This document shows positions 8,075 through 16,890 of a stretch of 50,103 nt of DNA, piece by piece; position 1 is the stretch's first letter, and each line of letters starts with the position of its first letter. The stretch is taken from the NCBI RefSeq assembly GCF_001661965.1, contig NZ_LYWZ01000010.1, positions 1 through 50,103 of the forward strand, written 5' to 3'. The notes under the pieces were generated by a model. It saw only the letters and a list, made by a program, of their open reading frames with translations, made no database searches and was not told the DNA's origin. Source of the stretch: Croceicoccus mobilis (lineage in GTDB: Bacteria; Pseudomonadota; Alphaproteobacteria; Sphingomonadales; Sphingomonadaceae). The translations under genes and the position numbers were made by a program.

Positions 8075-8710
8075 CTACAAGGCTCGGCCAAACCAGATAA
8101 CCCGGCCCACCACGTGAACCTCCGACCGATCCATGTCGTGCCAGGTCGGGTAAGCAGGATTATCGCTGGCAATGGTAATCTGGCGGCCACCCGGCTTGAT
8201 GGCGATACGCTTCACGACCAACGCATCATCAGCCCGCAGGACGTAGATTCCATCGCGCAATCGTGAGCCATGGTCTGACGCGTCGACCAGGACCTCGTCA
8301 CCATCGCTGAGCGTGGGTTCCATCGAGTCACCCTTTACGCCGACGATCGACAGGCTGGCGCTCTTGGCCGAGGTCAGGTGCCGCAGCCACCGCTCATCGA
8401 ACCCGAACCGTGTGTGTGCGGTCTCACTAGACGCGACCGCGCCAAAGCCGGCAGATGCTTCGACATCGAGAACCGGTATCTCTACCATGCCATCATTGAC
8501 CGGGTTGGCGGGACCGCCGAGCACTTGCTCATCTACGCCGAAGAAGCAGGCGAGTGTCTTTCGGTCTTCGTCATCGAGCTTTCTCGGAGAGCCGCGCTTG
8601 ATGAATTGTTGTACATAAGCGGGGTTGCGGCCGAGCAGCCGCGATATCGAAGCGTAGCCATATCCACCCTTGAGGATCAACCGGTCGAGTTCTTCCCTGA
8701 CGTGTTCCAT
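8075..8710 (-). CDS. S24-family autocleavable repressor (LexA/C2/SetR-like)
   Basis: This 211-residue protein has an N-terminal DNA-binding region (about 1-60, YASISRLLGRNPAYVQQF) and a C-terminal S24 peptidase. The serine is in GDSMEPTL (S129) and the lysine in LVVKRI (K167). The likely self-cleavage bond is A87-G88 in EASAGFG. Proteins of this type are inactivated by RecA-stimulated self-cleavage during DNA damage. In SXT/R391 elements the analogous SetR controls conjugation. The gene diverges from a small HTH gene across 110 bp containing clear operator-like repeats. Confidence 0.9.
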   Translation of the reverse strand: MEHVREELDRLILKGGYGYASISRLLGRNPAYVQQFIKRGSPRKLDDEDRKTLACFFGVDEQVLGGPANPVNDGMVEIPVLDVEASAGFGAVASSETAHTRFGFDERWLRHLTSAKSASLSIVGVKGDSMEPTLSDGDEVLVDASDHGSRLRDGIYVLRADDALVVKRIAIKPGGRQITIASDNPAYPTWHDMDRSEVHVVGRVIWFGRAL

Positions 8711-8734
8711 CTGTCTGTCCTTCGAATCTCAATC

Positions 8735-8749
8735 GTAGGAATTTTCCTA
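8735..8749. promoter_or_regulatory. Palindromic operator candidate near the S24 repressor gene
   Basis: TAGGAA-TT-TTCCTA at 8736-8749 is a perfect palindrome 26 bp upstream of the S24 start codon. With the preceding base its left half reads GTAGGAA. The same half-site (GTAGGAAA or TTTCCTAC) recurs three times in the traA/HTH promoter region, which points to a shared regulator. Confidence 0.6.
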
Positions 8750-8762
8750 GACTCGCCGATAT

Positions 8763-8788
8763 GAACCTACTAAGAACATAACAAGAAC
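8763..8788. promoter_or_regulatory. Triple GAAC repeat: alphaproteobacterial SOS-box array
   Basis: GAAC occurs at 8763, 8774 and 8785, spaced exactly 11 bp apart, giving two overlapping GAAC-N7-GAAC units. On the minus strand this is GTTC-N7-GTTC, the known LexA box of Alphaproteobacteria. It lies between the S24 gene and the HTH gene at 8821 and probably overlaps one or both promoters. Host LexA or the S24 repressor could bind it. Confidence 0.75.
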
Positions 8789-8820
8789 ACAAGGGATTTG
8801 CGAGTCGGAGCGAAAGGGTC

Positions 8821-9129
8821 ATGACCTTGCTGGAACGGATCGAAAAGTATCTGAAAGATCGTCATATTTCGGCGACACGCTTCGGTAGGCGGGCAGTCGG
8901 TGATCCTCGATTCGTACTCGACCTCAGGCAAGGGCGTAAGCCGCGCCGCAGAACCCTCGAGCGGCTGGAAGCGTATCTACAGTCGGTTGAGAGTACCGAT
9001 CCCGACTGCATCAAGAGTGAGGGTGAGTGCGCTCGCCAAGCTGATAATAGCGACCTGCAACATCCTGCCAGAGTTTTGCCCCGTCGAGCTCGCCGGCCTG
9101 GCTTAGCTGATCGATCTTCGACGCAATGA
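8821..9129 (+). CDS. Small helix-turn-helix protein
   Basis: This protein has up to 102 residues. Its first 60 residues look like a short DNA-binding domain (ATRFGRRAVGDPRFVLDL, then RKPRRRTLERLEAYL). Similar small proteins are common in sphingomonad mobile DNA. The last 40 residues are low in pattern and rich in Arg, and may be poorly conserved. It is divergent from the S24 repressor and shares its operator region, so it could play a Cro-like opposing role. That role is inference. Confidence 0.65.
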   Translation: MTLLERIEKYLKDRHISATRFGRRAVGDPRFVLDLRQGRKPRRRTLERLEAYLQSVESTDPDCIKSEGECARQADNSDLQHPARVLPRRARRPGLADRSSTQ

Positions 9130-9254
9130 ATTTTCGGGTCTGCAGGCCAAGACAGCGTTCTCGCTTTCGAGATGCTTCTTGGCTATTTTCTCAGCGATGC
9201 GTTGAGATGATTTAGAGGGGAGAGGGCCGATTTACCCCCGAAGGAGAATGAGCC

Positions 9255-9464
9255 ATGAGCGATCCAGACAAGAATCCCACTGGTGGCAAGCAGGACTGGG
9301 AAGGTCTTCGTGAAGTCGACCGGGCCATCGCCGAGAATCGTCTCACTTCCTACACCTGGAAAAAGACTTGGGCTGACCCTTGGGGACGGCTCAAGTTGAT
9401 TGTGATTTTTGCTGCATTGGCAGCTTTTGTCGTGTTCGTAATTGTGCACGACGTCATCCTTTAG
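9255..9464 (+). CDS. Small single-pass membrane protein
   Basis: This 69-residue protein has a soluble N-terminus (about 45 residues) and one C-terminal membrane helix (LKLIVIFAALAAFVVFVIVHDVIL). A ribosome site AAGGAG at 9241-9246 precedes the ATG with good spacing. It converges with traG, whose stop lies 5 bp away. I do not recognise a family. Its place at the end of the transfer operon suggests an accessory conjugation or entry-exclusion role, which is a guess. Confidence 0.6.
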   Translation: MSDPDKNPTGGKQDWEGLREVDRAIAENRLTSYTWKKTWADPWGRLKLIVIFAALAAFVVFVIVHDVIL

Positions 9465-9468
9465 CATC

Positions 9469-12171
9469 CTACCATTCCTTCACATCGTCCGCCGCTTCGG
9501 CAGAGGCTCCCTTCGCATCGCGGGTCTTGCCATCGAGGTAGCCTTTCACGGTCCCGATCCGTCGATCTCCCTGTTGCTGCACCCGATCGACATCGCGGGC
9601 GATGTCTTCACGTTCGCTGGACGGGGCGTTCAGGCTTCCCGGCACACCGCTAAGCCGCACTGATCCCCGGACGCTCTCGGCGCTGCTCACTGAGGGCCGA
9701 GCGATGGACGCAGAGGCCGGCAAAACCAGGTCGCCCGAGATCTCGTCGTTGAGCCGGTCCGCATAGCCTTCGACGAACCGTGCCTGGAGCTGCTGGCCCC
9801 GCGCGCTCATCTGGAAGTCGATGTCGTCAAAGCGGACCGGGCCGTAGTAGTCCCGGTTAGCCTCGATCTCCGCCATGCCCCATTCGCGATAGGCCTGGCT
9901 GAGGTTGAGAGTGCCTGCGGCATTGGCACTTTCGTACCAGCTTGCCTGGTTCTCGAGCCGGCTGGCGATCTCTTCGGCGCGGCGCGCTTCGCGTGTGTAG
10001 CTCTGCGCTTCGGTGATCGAAGTCGAGATCCCCGCCGAGCTGCTGGACACCAGCGCTTCGGAGCTTGAGCTTGTCTCACGCAAGAAGCCCTCGCGCGTGC
10101 TCGACCAGCTACGGCTGTCCGAGATCTGGCGCAGCGCTCCCATGATGCGCGAGCGGTCTTCTGAAGCGATCCCGATATCGCTATCGGTCCAGCTCTGGTT
10201 GCGTCCTCCCTTAACACCTATGCTCGCCGAGCCAGCGCCTTTTTCTCCCTTCAGTCCTAGAGCGCCATCCCCGTTCAAGAACCAGGATACGGTGATGTCA
10301 TCGGCCGCGCGGCGCGAAAGCCCGAATTGCTGCTGGAGTGTCTTCGAGGCGTTGTCGACTTCGCTGAAGGCGCTGCCGATGCTGTCGCTCGTTGACGTGC
10401 CACTGACGCTCTCGTTCGAGCGCGAGCGGGTGTAGGCATCGCGCAACTCGCTGAAGCGGGTGACAGCCGAACTCGTTGATTGCTGGGCAAGGTTCGAGAA
10501 TGTCTCGCTCTGGCCGCGGCTCTGGCTAGCCATGGTCGCAAGCCGGCTCGAGAAGTCCTGCCCGAGTGTCGGGGTAAACGGATAGCTCGAGGTCGGCACG
10601 GTGGCGAATTCGGCTTGAGCGAAGCCGGTGGTCTGGGTGCCGTTTTCGCCCGTGGCTCGCGTCTGCGCGGCGCCGTAGCCAATGTTGGGCGCGAGGCTGG
10701 CTTGCGCAAACTGGCGCGAAAACACGTTCGAGTTCTCAAGGCTGGAATTGCCGAGCGAAACATTGCCGGTGCTCGCTTCGCGCGCCGCCTCTTCTGCCGC
10801 GTTCTGGCTCGGATTGAGGTAGCTCGTTGCCTGGCCCGATATTGCGAGCGCGCCCCTGGCGACGCCGCCTGCAAGGAACGGTATCGATGCAACGAGATAA
10901 CCGGCCAGGATCCCGATATCGTTGTTGACGTCGGTCATGCCGGAGAAGGTCGCGAGGCTGAGACCGGTTGCGCCGCCCGCTGCCGCCACATCGCTCGCGC
11001 CCTTGAGCATCAGGATCATGTGCAGGATGACGAACAGCGGCCCCCAGGCTGCCAGATAGAAGAAGCCCGTGACGTATCCTCTGAGTGCGATCGGTCCGGT
11101 CTTGGGCATCAGGAACAGCGGGAAGAGCACCGGAAAGAGCGCGTAGAATACGACCGTCAGGACGACATTGAGGATCGGGACCCACTTCATCGCGTTATGC
11201 GCGATCGAGGAATAGGTCCGTTCGGTCTGGATATCGGCGCGGGTCTGCGCGAACACATCGACGCTCGATGCGCCGCTTGCTCCGGCGAAGCCATGCATCG
11301 CCTGGTTCATGGCGTTGATGGTCAGAACCTGGCGGAAGATGCTGCTTGCATCCTTCGAGACTCCTGTGAGGTACTGATAGGCAATCGGCAGGTCGGCAAT
11401 GAGCTTGGCCGTCGCGAGCGCTTCGGTCTCCCGGGGGTAGAGCTGGCGCCCGGCGACCTGCGTCATCTCATCGATAAGCCCGGCCCATTGGCTGGAGAGC
11501 GCAGTGTATGCTTCGCGGCAGGTGATGATCGTGGCCGTGACGCTATCATCCGCCTGCCGGGTTACGAAGCGCTGTGCACGCGCGGCACTGCCGGGCGCAA
11601 TCGTCGCCCAGATATCGTTGCTCTCTGACAGCTCTTTCATCGAGTAGCGGCCTAGGAGCAGGTCGTAAAACACGCATTGCCGGATATGCTCATCGAAATT
11701 GGCGGCAAATTCCGGATCGGCAATGCGCAGCGAGCGTGTCGCCTCAAGCAGACGAGCGCCATAAATCATGCCGTTCTTCGAATAGTTGAGATCGTCGGGA
11801 AGGCCGAAGACGAGCTCTGCGGAACGGGTTAGATAGTCGCCCGCCTGGCTGGTAAAGCTTGCCATGAGCGCTAGGCCCAGCGGGACATTGGCGACCGTGG
11901 CCGGTGCAAGGCTCGGATTGACGCGGTCGGTGACCTGCACATCCATGCGCGGCACCATCAGGCACATGTAGATGAGCGTCGCGCCGAGGAACCAGTTGAG
12001 CCAGGCGCGCCAGTCCTGGTTGAACGCGACGACAATGACCGCAAGCGCCATCCCCATGACCAATGCCACCTGGATCAGGCTCTTGTAGCCACCGGCCCCG
12101 GTCCACGCGGCGACGGCGTTCAAGACATTGACGATGTATTCGCCGCCGCCGGTGGTGAAGATCTCGACCAT
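9469..12171 (-). CDS. traG: Mating-pair stabilisation / pilus assembly protein TraG
   Basis: This roughly 900-residue inner-membrane protein is the TraG of F-type systems. Its N-terminal half is needed for pilus assembly, and its periplasmic C-terminal half stabilises mating pairs. The N-terminal region (MVEIFTTGGGEYIVNVLNAVAAW) and several membrane helices up to about residue 440 match the TraG_N domain. The rest is Ser/Ala/Gln-rich and likely coiled. I chose the ATG at 12171 because it lies 10 bp after the traH stop, whereas the longer frame to 12261 runs into traH. It is the last gene of the operon. Confidence 0.92.
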   Translation of the reverse strand: MVEIFTTGGGEYIVNVLNAVAAWTGAGGYKSLIQVALVMGMALAVIVVAFNQDWRAWLNWFLGATLIYMCLMVPRMDVQVTDRVNPSLAPATVANVPLGLALMASFTSQAGDYLTRSAELVFGLPDDLNYSKNGMIYGARLLEATRSLRIADPEFAANFDEHIRQCVFYDLLLGRYSMKELSESNDIWATIAPGSAARAQRFVTRQADDSVTATIITCREAYTALSSQWAGLIDEMTQVAGRQLYPRETEALATAKLIADLPIAYQYLTGVSKDASSIFRQVLTINAMNQAMHGFAGASGASSVDVFAQTRADIQTERTYSSIAHNAMKWVPILNVVLTVVFYALFPVLFPLFLMPKTGPIALRGYVTGFFYLAAWGPLFVILHMILMLKGASDVAAAGGATGLSLATFSGMTDVNNDIGILAGYLVASIPFLAGGVARGALAISGQATSYLNPSQNAAEEAAREASTGNVSLGNSSLENSNVFSRQFAQASLAPNIGYGAAQTRATGENGTQTTGFAQAEFATVPTSSYPFTPTLGQDFSSRLATMASQSRGQSETFSNLAQQSTSSAVTRFSELRDAYTRSRSNESVSGTSTSDSIGSAFSEVDNASKTLQQQFGLSRRAADDITVSWFLNGDGALGLKGEKGAGSASIGVKGGRNQSWTDSDIGIASEDRSRIMGALRQISDSRSWSSTREGFLRETSSSSEALVSSSSAGISTSITEAQSYTREARRAEEIASRLENQASWYESANAAGTLNLSQAYREWGMAEIEANRDYYGPVRFDDIDFQMSARGQQLQARFVEGYADRLNDEISGDLVLPASASIARPSVSSAESVRGSVRLSGVPGSLNAPSSEREDIARDVDRVQQQGDRRIGTVKGYLDGKTRDAKGASAEAADDVKEW

Positions 12172-12181
12172 GGTGCCCGCC

Positions 12182-13618
12182 TCAGGGGACGATCGAGCGC
12201 GACTGGAGTCCGCGCGACCAGTCGAGCGCGGCGGACATCGAAGGCGACATCGAGGCGGCAAGCGCGTTCTCGATCATCGCGGTCTTCTCGATGATCTGCA
12301 TGATCGCGGAGACCTTGGCCTGTCCGGTTGCCTGCCGCTGGACGAGGCCAGAGCGCACCTCGGCGACCTGGCCACGCCAGATTGCGAGCTTGGCTTCGTC
12401 GGCGGCGATGAAGCTTGCCATCGAGCGACCGGCTTCCGAGACGATCCGGTCGAGGATGGCATAGAGCAGGTCGATGCTAGCGATCTCAGCGAGCGTGTCA
12501 CGGTCGTCGGTCGGCATTCCGCGCCCATAGGCGGCCTGGACGGTAAGGATCTTGTAGAGCGGCACCGAGGCAACCTGCAGCAGTTCCTTTTCGGCATTGC
12601 CGATCGCGGTGTCGGTGCGGATTGCATCAACCATATTGCCGATAAGCAGCGCCACACGTGGGCGTATGGCCTTCGCATTCGATAGGCTCATCTGCTCGAA
12701 GGTGGGATTGAGGCAAAGATCGGTCTCGTCGCAGCGAAAAACGCGCACGGTCTGGCCCTGCGTCCCGTCTAGGAGCGCGCTTACGAGCGTCGAGGACGCG
12801 TCGCCCGAGAACGGCACGAACTTGCCTGCCTCGTCATCCTTGGGCGGCACGTAGATGACCGTGCCAATCAGCGTCATGGCGTATTCTGCAAGCTCGCGGT
12901 CGAAAGTGCCGCCGGGATTGAAGAAGGCGCTCTTTTTCAGGACGTGCCAGGTGTAGTTGCGCGCGACGCCGGGATTGACGTCAGCATAGTCGGTGCCGGC
13001 GCTGTCGTTGGTTGAAGCGCGTTGTCCGCGTGTGCCGCAGCCATGCTTGGCTGCGGCGTAATCCGTGAAGATCCCTTCCGAATTGCCGATCGCCTCGCAG
13101 ATTGCCTTGTCGGCCAGATCGCCCTTGGGCCAGATGCCGCCGACCAGCCCTTGCGCCATTTCACACGAGTTGATCGACAGATTGTTCATGAGCTGAGCCT
13201 TTTGGCTGAACTCCTGCATGATCTTGTTGCACTCGGGGCAGACGGTATCGATCGCCAGGCTGAAGGCGAACCCGACCGCGTTGTTAGCAACCGCCTTCAT
13301 GAGCGCGACCATCTCGCTCGCATTGATGAAGGAAAAGGACCCCGCAAAGATGTCGATCCCGCCGCAGCCCGCCCTTGCGCGCGGCAGCTGGAGATTGGCG
13401 ATATTGGTGGTCTTCTGCGGGAAGCGTGTCCAGACATTGCCGAGGCTGTAATAGCCCGCCGATTGACCTTCGAAGGCGGTCGGGCCGGTGACATTCGCCG
13501 CCGCGCCCATATCGTCAATGAAGCGGTCCATGCTGTCGCCAACATTCGCTGCGACAGGTGAGCCGACCAAACTGGTGGCGGCGAGGGTCAATGCCGCATT
13601 GCGGATGCTAGTAATCAT
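12182..13618 (-). CDS. traH: Conjugal transfer pilus assembly protein TraH
   Basis: This 478-residue periplasmic/outer-membrane-associated protein is required for F-pilus assembly, working with TraF, TraW, TraU and TrbB. The signal peptide (MITSIRNAALTLAATSLVGSPVAA) and the body (FEGQSAGYYSLGN, RFPQKTTNIANLQLPRARAG, CGGIDIFAGSFSFIN) are typical. The ATG at 13618 directly precedes the signal peptide and overlaps the traF end by 11 bp. The longer frame to 13681 is not needed. Confidence 0.94.
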   Translation of the reverse strand: MITSIRNAALTLAATSLVGSPVAANVGDSMDRFIDDMGAAANVTGPTAFEGQSAGYYSLGNVWTRFPQKTTNIANLQLPRARAGCGGIDIFAGSFSFINASEMVALMKAVANNAVGFAFSLAIDTVCPECNKIMQEFSQKAQLMNNLSINSCEMAQGLVGGIWPKGDLADKAICEAIGNSEGIFTDYAAAKHGCGTRGQRASTNDSAGTDYADVNPGVARNYTWHVLKKSAFFNPGGTFDRELAEYAMTLIGTVIYVPPKDDEAGKFVPFSGDASSTLVSALLDGTQGQTVRVFRCDETDLCLNPTFEQMSLSNAKAIRPRVALLIGNMVDAIRTDTAIGNAEKELLQVASVPLYKILTVQAAYGRGMPTDDRDTLAEIASIDLLYAILDRIVSEAGRSMASFIAADEAKLAIWRGQVAEVRSGLVQRQATGQAKVSAIMQIIEKTAMIENALAASMSPSMSAALDWSRGLQSRSIVP

Positions 13619-14420
13619 GTCCTGCTTCCTTGGAGGTGAGAAGGTAGATGCGGTCCTGGAGTTCGTCGGCCGAGAGCACACCGTAACCGATCGGGATCGG
13701 GCGTTTGGTCACGCTGTCCCACAGCACCAGAGCGGGGGTGGCTTTGCCTTCGAGACCAAGCTTGCCGCGCTGGTTTGTCTCGACCCGATAGTCGGGAAAA
13801 TGCCGGGATGGACCGCCATCGGTGGAGATCGCGCGCACGGTGATCCGCCAGCGGTCGGCGACGCCCTTCACGATCGGGCTCATCACTTCGCACGGTCCGC
13901 AGGTCGAACTGAAGAAATAGAAAAGGCCGTAGCGCTGCGAGAGCGTTGCCATGACGTGATCGCGCTCCGCGCTGCGGGCATCCTGCCACTGCTTCTTGGC
14001 GACCGCTCCGACGGGGCGTTCAAGCGTGTAGTCGAGGTCCGGGTCCTGCCAGATCGCCCGCTGCCAGACATCGGAGAACAGCGAGGCGCGGTCGAGCTGC
14101 GCGCGCTGGAAGCGGATATAGGCCGCTACATTGGCCTCGGTCGGATAGAGGATCGCGCGCGCCTTGAGTTCGCGAAGCTCGGAGGTGATCGCGTCGAGTT
14201 CCTGCGTTGCCGCGACCTGCTCGGCTTCAGGCTGTTGTGGCTCTTCAATGGGAGCGGGCTTCACGCAGTAGAACCAGTAGCCGAGCCTGCGCTCTTCGCA
14301 GTAGAGCGCGTCTGCCGAGGTGGTCGATCTTGTGTCCCGCCGCTCCTGCGCCTGGGCCAGAGTGGCGGGCAGGGCAGCGATGCCGAGCGCGAGCGCCGTG
14401 AGGTGATGCAGATGGGTCAT
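13608..14420 (-). CDS. traF: Conjugal transfer protein TraF, thioredoxin-like
   Basis: This 270-residue periplasmic protein has a signal peptide (first 25 residues) and a thioredoxin fold. TraF acts in pilus assembly and supports folding of Cys-rich partners. F-plasmid TraF lacks the active pair, but here CGPC is present at 174-177, so this copy may be redox-active like TrbB. A second Cys pair is near residues 41-52. The ATG overlaps the traN stop in ATGA. Confidence 0.9.
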   Translation of the reverse strand: MTHLHHLTALALGIAALPATLAQAQERRDTRSTTSADALYCEERRLGYWFYCVKPAPIEEPQQPEAEQVAATQELDAITSELRELKARAILYPTEANVAAYIRFQRAQLDRASLFSDVWQRAIWQDPDLDYTLERPVGAVAKKQWQDARSAERDHVMATLSQRYGLFYFFSSTCGPCEVMSPIVKGVADRWRITVRAISTDGGPSRHFPDYRVETNQRGKLGLEGKATPALVLWDSVTKRPIPIGYGVLSADELQDRIYLLTSKEAGHDY

Positions 14421-16138
14421 TGGCCGCCCCTTGCGTAGTAGTCTTCGATCTTCTGCTGGATGAGGATGGAGGTCTCGAGTTCGTCGGGAAGTCGGGCCGC
14501 GTCGGTGAACTCGGCATAGACTTCGCTGAAATCCATCCGGCTGAGGTCGAGCCGGGCAAACTCGTCGAGAGTGAACCCCTCACATTGTTCTTCTTTGGGC
14601 TTGTCCCATGGCTTGGGGAGCTGCTTGCGGCCCTGTTCCTGCAGGATCCGCGACAGCTTGCTCTCGAAGCAGCAGTAGACCTTCTTCTTGGTGAGGCAGA
14701 CGCCGAGGAACTTGTCCGAACAATAGGTCCCCACATAGGCGCACAGCCCCTGCGCATCGCGCTGGTGGAGTAGCACTTCCTCGCGATCGCAGCCGAGCGC
14801 AACCAGCAGGCTGATCCCCGGAATGAGCGGGAAACCCTTACCCTTGCAGCAGTTGAGCACGCCGAAGACCTTGGACGAGCAGGTGTTGCGCGTGCCGCGG
14901 AACAGTGTCAGCGTGTTCGGATCGAACTGGCCGCGCGCCTCGTCCATGGCGTGCAATGCGACCGCCGCATCCTTGAACTCGTCATTGGCGGTGCGCTCGA
15001 TCGTCTCGCAGCTGCCATCGATGCAATAGACATCGCCGTCGCAGACATACTGGGTGGAGCTGTCCGTACCGGGCAGGGGACATTCGTAGATGCGCTCCCA
15101 GGTCTCGCAGGGCGTCTCGTCGGTGAGGCATTCCTCGCCGATGAACCGGCAGGTGCCCTGGCTTTCGATGTCCGAACAGTCGGTCGCCGCATCGCGCGAT
15201 GTGCAGGTGTAGCTACGCTGCCATTCCCAGCAGGGCCGCGTAACCGAGACACCGTCGATCACCCGTGTCTGCGGATCGGCATCGGTGCAGATCTCGGTAT
15301 CGAGCGTACAGTCGCCATTATCGGCAAATCCGGTGCACTGGCTCTCGTCGGAAAAGGTATCGATCGAGTTGTCCGTGGTCACCGCATAGGGCGTGTAGCG
15401 CGCATCTGGAGTGTCGCATGTGATTTCGGCGATGGGGTCGCCAGGTTCGGTGCAGTATCTGTAGAACTGGTCCTGCCGCCACTGGAGGCAGGGGCCGGGC
15501 CGATACCCCGTGATCCGGCACGAGCCTCCATCGAATGCCGAGCACCAGGGATATCCATAGACTGTGCTCGTCTCATTGCAGAGATAGTGCCATTGCTGGC
15601 GCCGGGTCACGCTGGCAACGAGCGGCACCGCGCACTGACCCACCGACTGGTCGATCCGCGTGCCGGTGTTGCAGGTCGCAGTATAGGTTCCCGCCGCGCT
15701 CGAGCCGGGCGGCAGCGGGACACAATTGCCCTGGCCGCCGGAGATATCCATGCCACTGGTATAGTCGAGCGGGGTCTCGTTGATGGCGAGGCTGCGCGCG
15801 ATGACGTCCTCGATCTCGCTTGGATCGAAGCGCGCGCGATTGGCCACGCTTTCGCGCATTGCCCGATAGCCCTGGTGTCCGGAGGCTGCCGCTGTCGCAT
15901 TGCTCTCGATCCGGTCGGGGTCGCCGGCGAGCGATTCGAGGTTTTGCACGGCGTCGCGGTCGTAATTGGGCAGGTTTGCTGCATTGGGCTGCGATCTGGC
16001 AGCTTCTTGCGCTTCGCCGCGCAGGCTTTGGCCAAAGGCCTTGCCATCGGCACGCGCGTCCTGCTGCTGCGCGGAAAGGGGCGCGGCGACGGCGAGAAGA
16101 CCGAGCAGTCCTATGCGAAGCGATTGTATGAGCCTCAT
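14417..16138 (-). CDS. traN: Mating-pair stabilisation protein TraN
   Basis: This 573-residue outer-membrane adhesin contacts the recipient surface during conjugation. A signal peptide occupies about residues 1-24. The mature protein is unusually rich in Cys, with many repeated C-x(n)-C segments between residues about 135 and 510, as TraN proteins are. These disulfides probably depend on the DsbC-like and TraF proteins of the same operon. It overlaps both trbC and traF by four bases. Confidence 0.92.
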   Translation of the reverse strand: MRLIQSLRIGLLGLLAVAAPLSAQQQDARADGKAFGQSLRGEAQEAARSQPNAANLPNYDRDAVQNLESLAGDPDRIESNATAAASGHQGYRAMRESVANRARFDPSEIEDVIARSLAINETPLDYTSGMDISGGQGNCVPLPPGSSAAGTYTATCNTGTRIDQSVGQCAVPLVASVTRRQQWHYLCNETSTVYGYPWCSAFDGGSCRITGYRPGPCLQWRQDQFYRYCTEPGDPIAEITCDTPDARYTPYAVTTDNSIDTFSDESQCTGFADNGDCTLDTEICTDADPQTRVIDGVSVTRPCWEWQRSYTCTSRDAATDCSDIESQGTCRFIGEECLTDETPCETWERIYECPLPGTDSSTQYVCDGDVYCIDGSCETIERTANDEFKDAAVALHAMDEARGQFDPNTLTLFRGTRNTCSSKVFGVLNCCKGKGFPLIPGISLLVALGCDREEVLLHQRDAQGLCAYVGTYCSDKFLGVCLTKKKVYCCFESKLSRILQEQGRKQLPKPWDKPKEEQCEGFTLDEFARLDLSRMDFSEVYAEFTDAARLPDELETSILIQQKIEDYYARGGQ

Positions 16139-16890
16139 GGCCGTTCTCCTTCGAGCCTGCGGGAATGGAGGCGCGCGAGCTGCGCTCCCGGACCGCCTCC
16201 CGAAGCGAAGGTGTCAAGCACTTCGGCCACGCTGATATTGCCGGCAATGCGGTCGTGCGGCGGCAAGACGTCTTTGCAGTCGAACCCGTCGCAGGGGCTG
16301 AAATCGCTTGCGATCATCACGAAGCTCGGGGCAACCTTGATATCGAAGGCGCGGAACAGGCGCGGGTCGATCCCGAGCGCGCCGGCATCATCGCTATCGC
16401 TCCAGATGGCGGCGATGCGTTTCTTGAAGCTCGAGCTGTCGCCTTGCGGGAAACCGCGCAGTACGGTGACGCCGCCGGCCCTTGAGACATCGCGAACCAG
16501 CGCCTTCAATGAGGGCTCGGGCATTGCCAATGAGGCAAAAGCGATGAACCGGGGCGTGTCGCCCATCGCTGCCACTTCCGCGTCGGCCTGGGCGCGGATC
16601 ATGCCATCGAGATCGAGCGGCCCGGCATTCGCGGTCGCCTGCGCAGTCTCGGCATAGGCTGCGCGATTGTCGAAAGCCGTTTGCTGAGCGGCGCGCGCGT
16701 CTTCTGCGAGGGCATCCGCTTTTGTCCTGACCGATGTGGCGAGAGCCTCGGCGTCGGCGGCATGTTCGGCCGCGCGTGCGCGGATCTCAGCGAGGTCAAG
16801 ATCGGGCCCGGCATCCTGCGCCGAAGCGGCGGCAAATCCGGCAGCGATCACGAGGCTCAGGCCAACGAGTATGGGGAAAGCGTTTCTCAT
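16135..16890 (-). CDS. trbC: F-type pilus assembly protein TrbC
   Basis: This 251-residue periplasmic protein forms a complex with TraW and is needed for pilus assembly. The signal peptide is MRNAFPILVGLSLVIAAGFA, followed by an Ala-rich helical stretch (about 30-95). The conserved thioredoxin-like TrbC domain (FIAFASLAMPEPSLKALVRD, later FDIKVAPSFVM) comes next. The ATG at 16890 gives the signal peptide and overlaps the traU stop by four bases. The longer frame to 17376 is traU shadow. Confidence 0.92.
   Translation of the reverse strand: MRNAFPILVGLSLVIAAGFAAASAQDAGPDLDLAEIRARAAEHAADAEALATSVRTKADALAEDARAAQQTAFDNRAAYAETAQATANAGPLDLDGMIRAQADAEVAAMGDTPRFIAFASLAMPEPSLKALVRDVSRAGGVTVLRGFPQGDSSSFKKRIAAIWSDSDDAGALGIDPRLFRAFDIKVAPSFVMIASDFSPCDGFDCKDVLPPHDRIAGNISVAEVLDTFASGGGPGAQLARLHSRRLEGERP

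Noticed and set aside
2422-8710. Complete CBASS locus
   Set aside because: Cap2/Cap3-like, CapV-like and CapHP-like parts are present, but no CD-NTase motif (GS...DxD) is seen in any frame here, so the call stays CBASS-related.
9183-9467. 94-residue minus-strand frame after traG
   Set aside because: It is antisense to the small membrane protein, which has a better ribosome site and a clear membrane helix.
14951-16657. 568-residue open frame on the plus strand
   Set aside because: It lies antisense to traN and trbC, which are clearly recognised. Low-complexity Arg/Ala/Gly composition is typical of GC-rich shadow frames.
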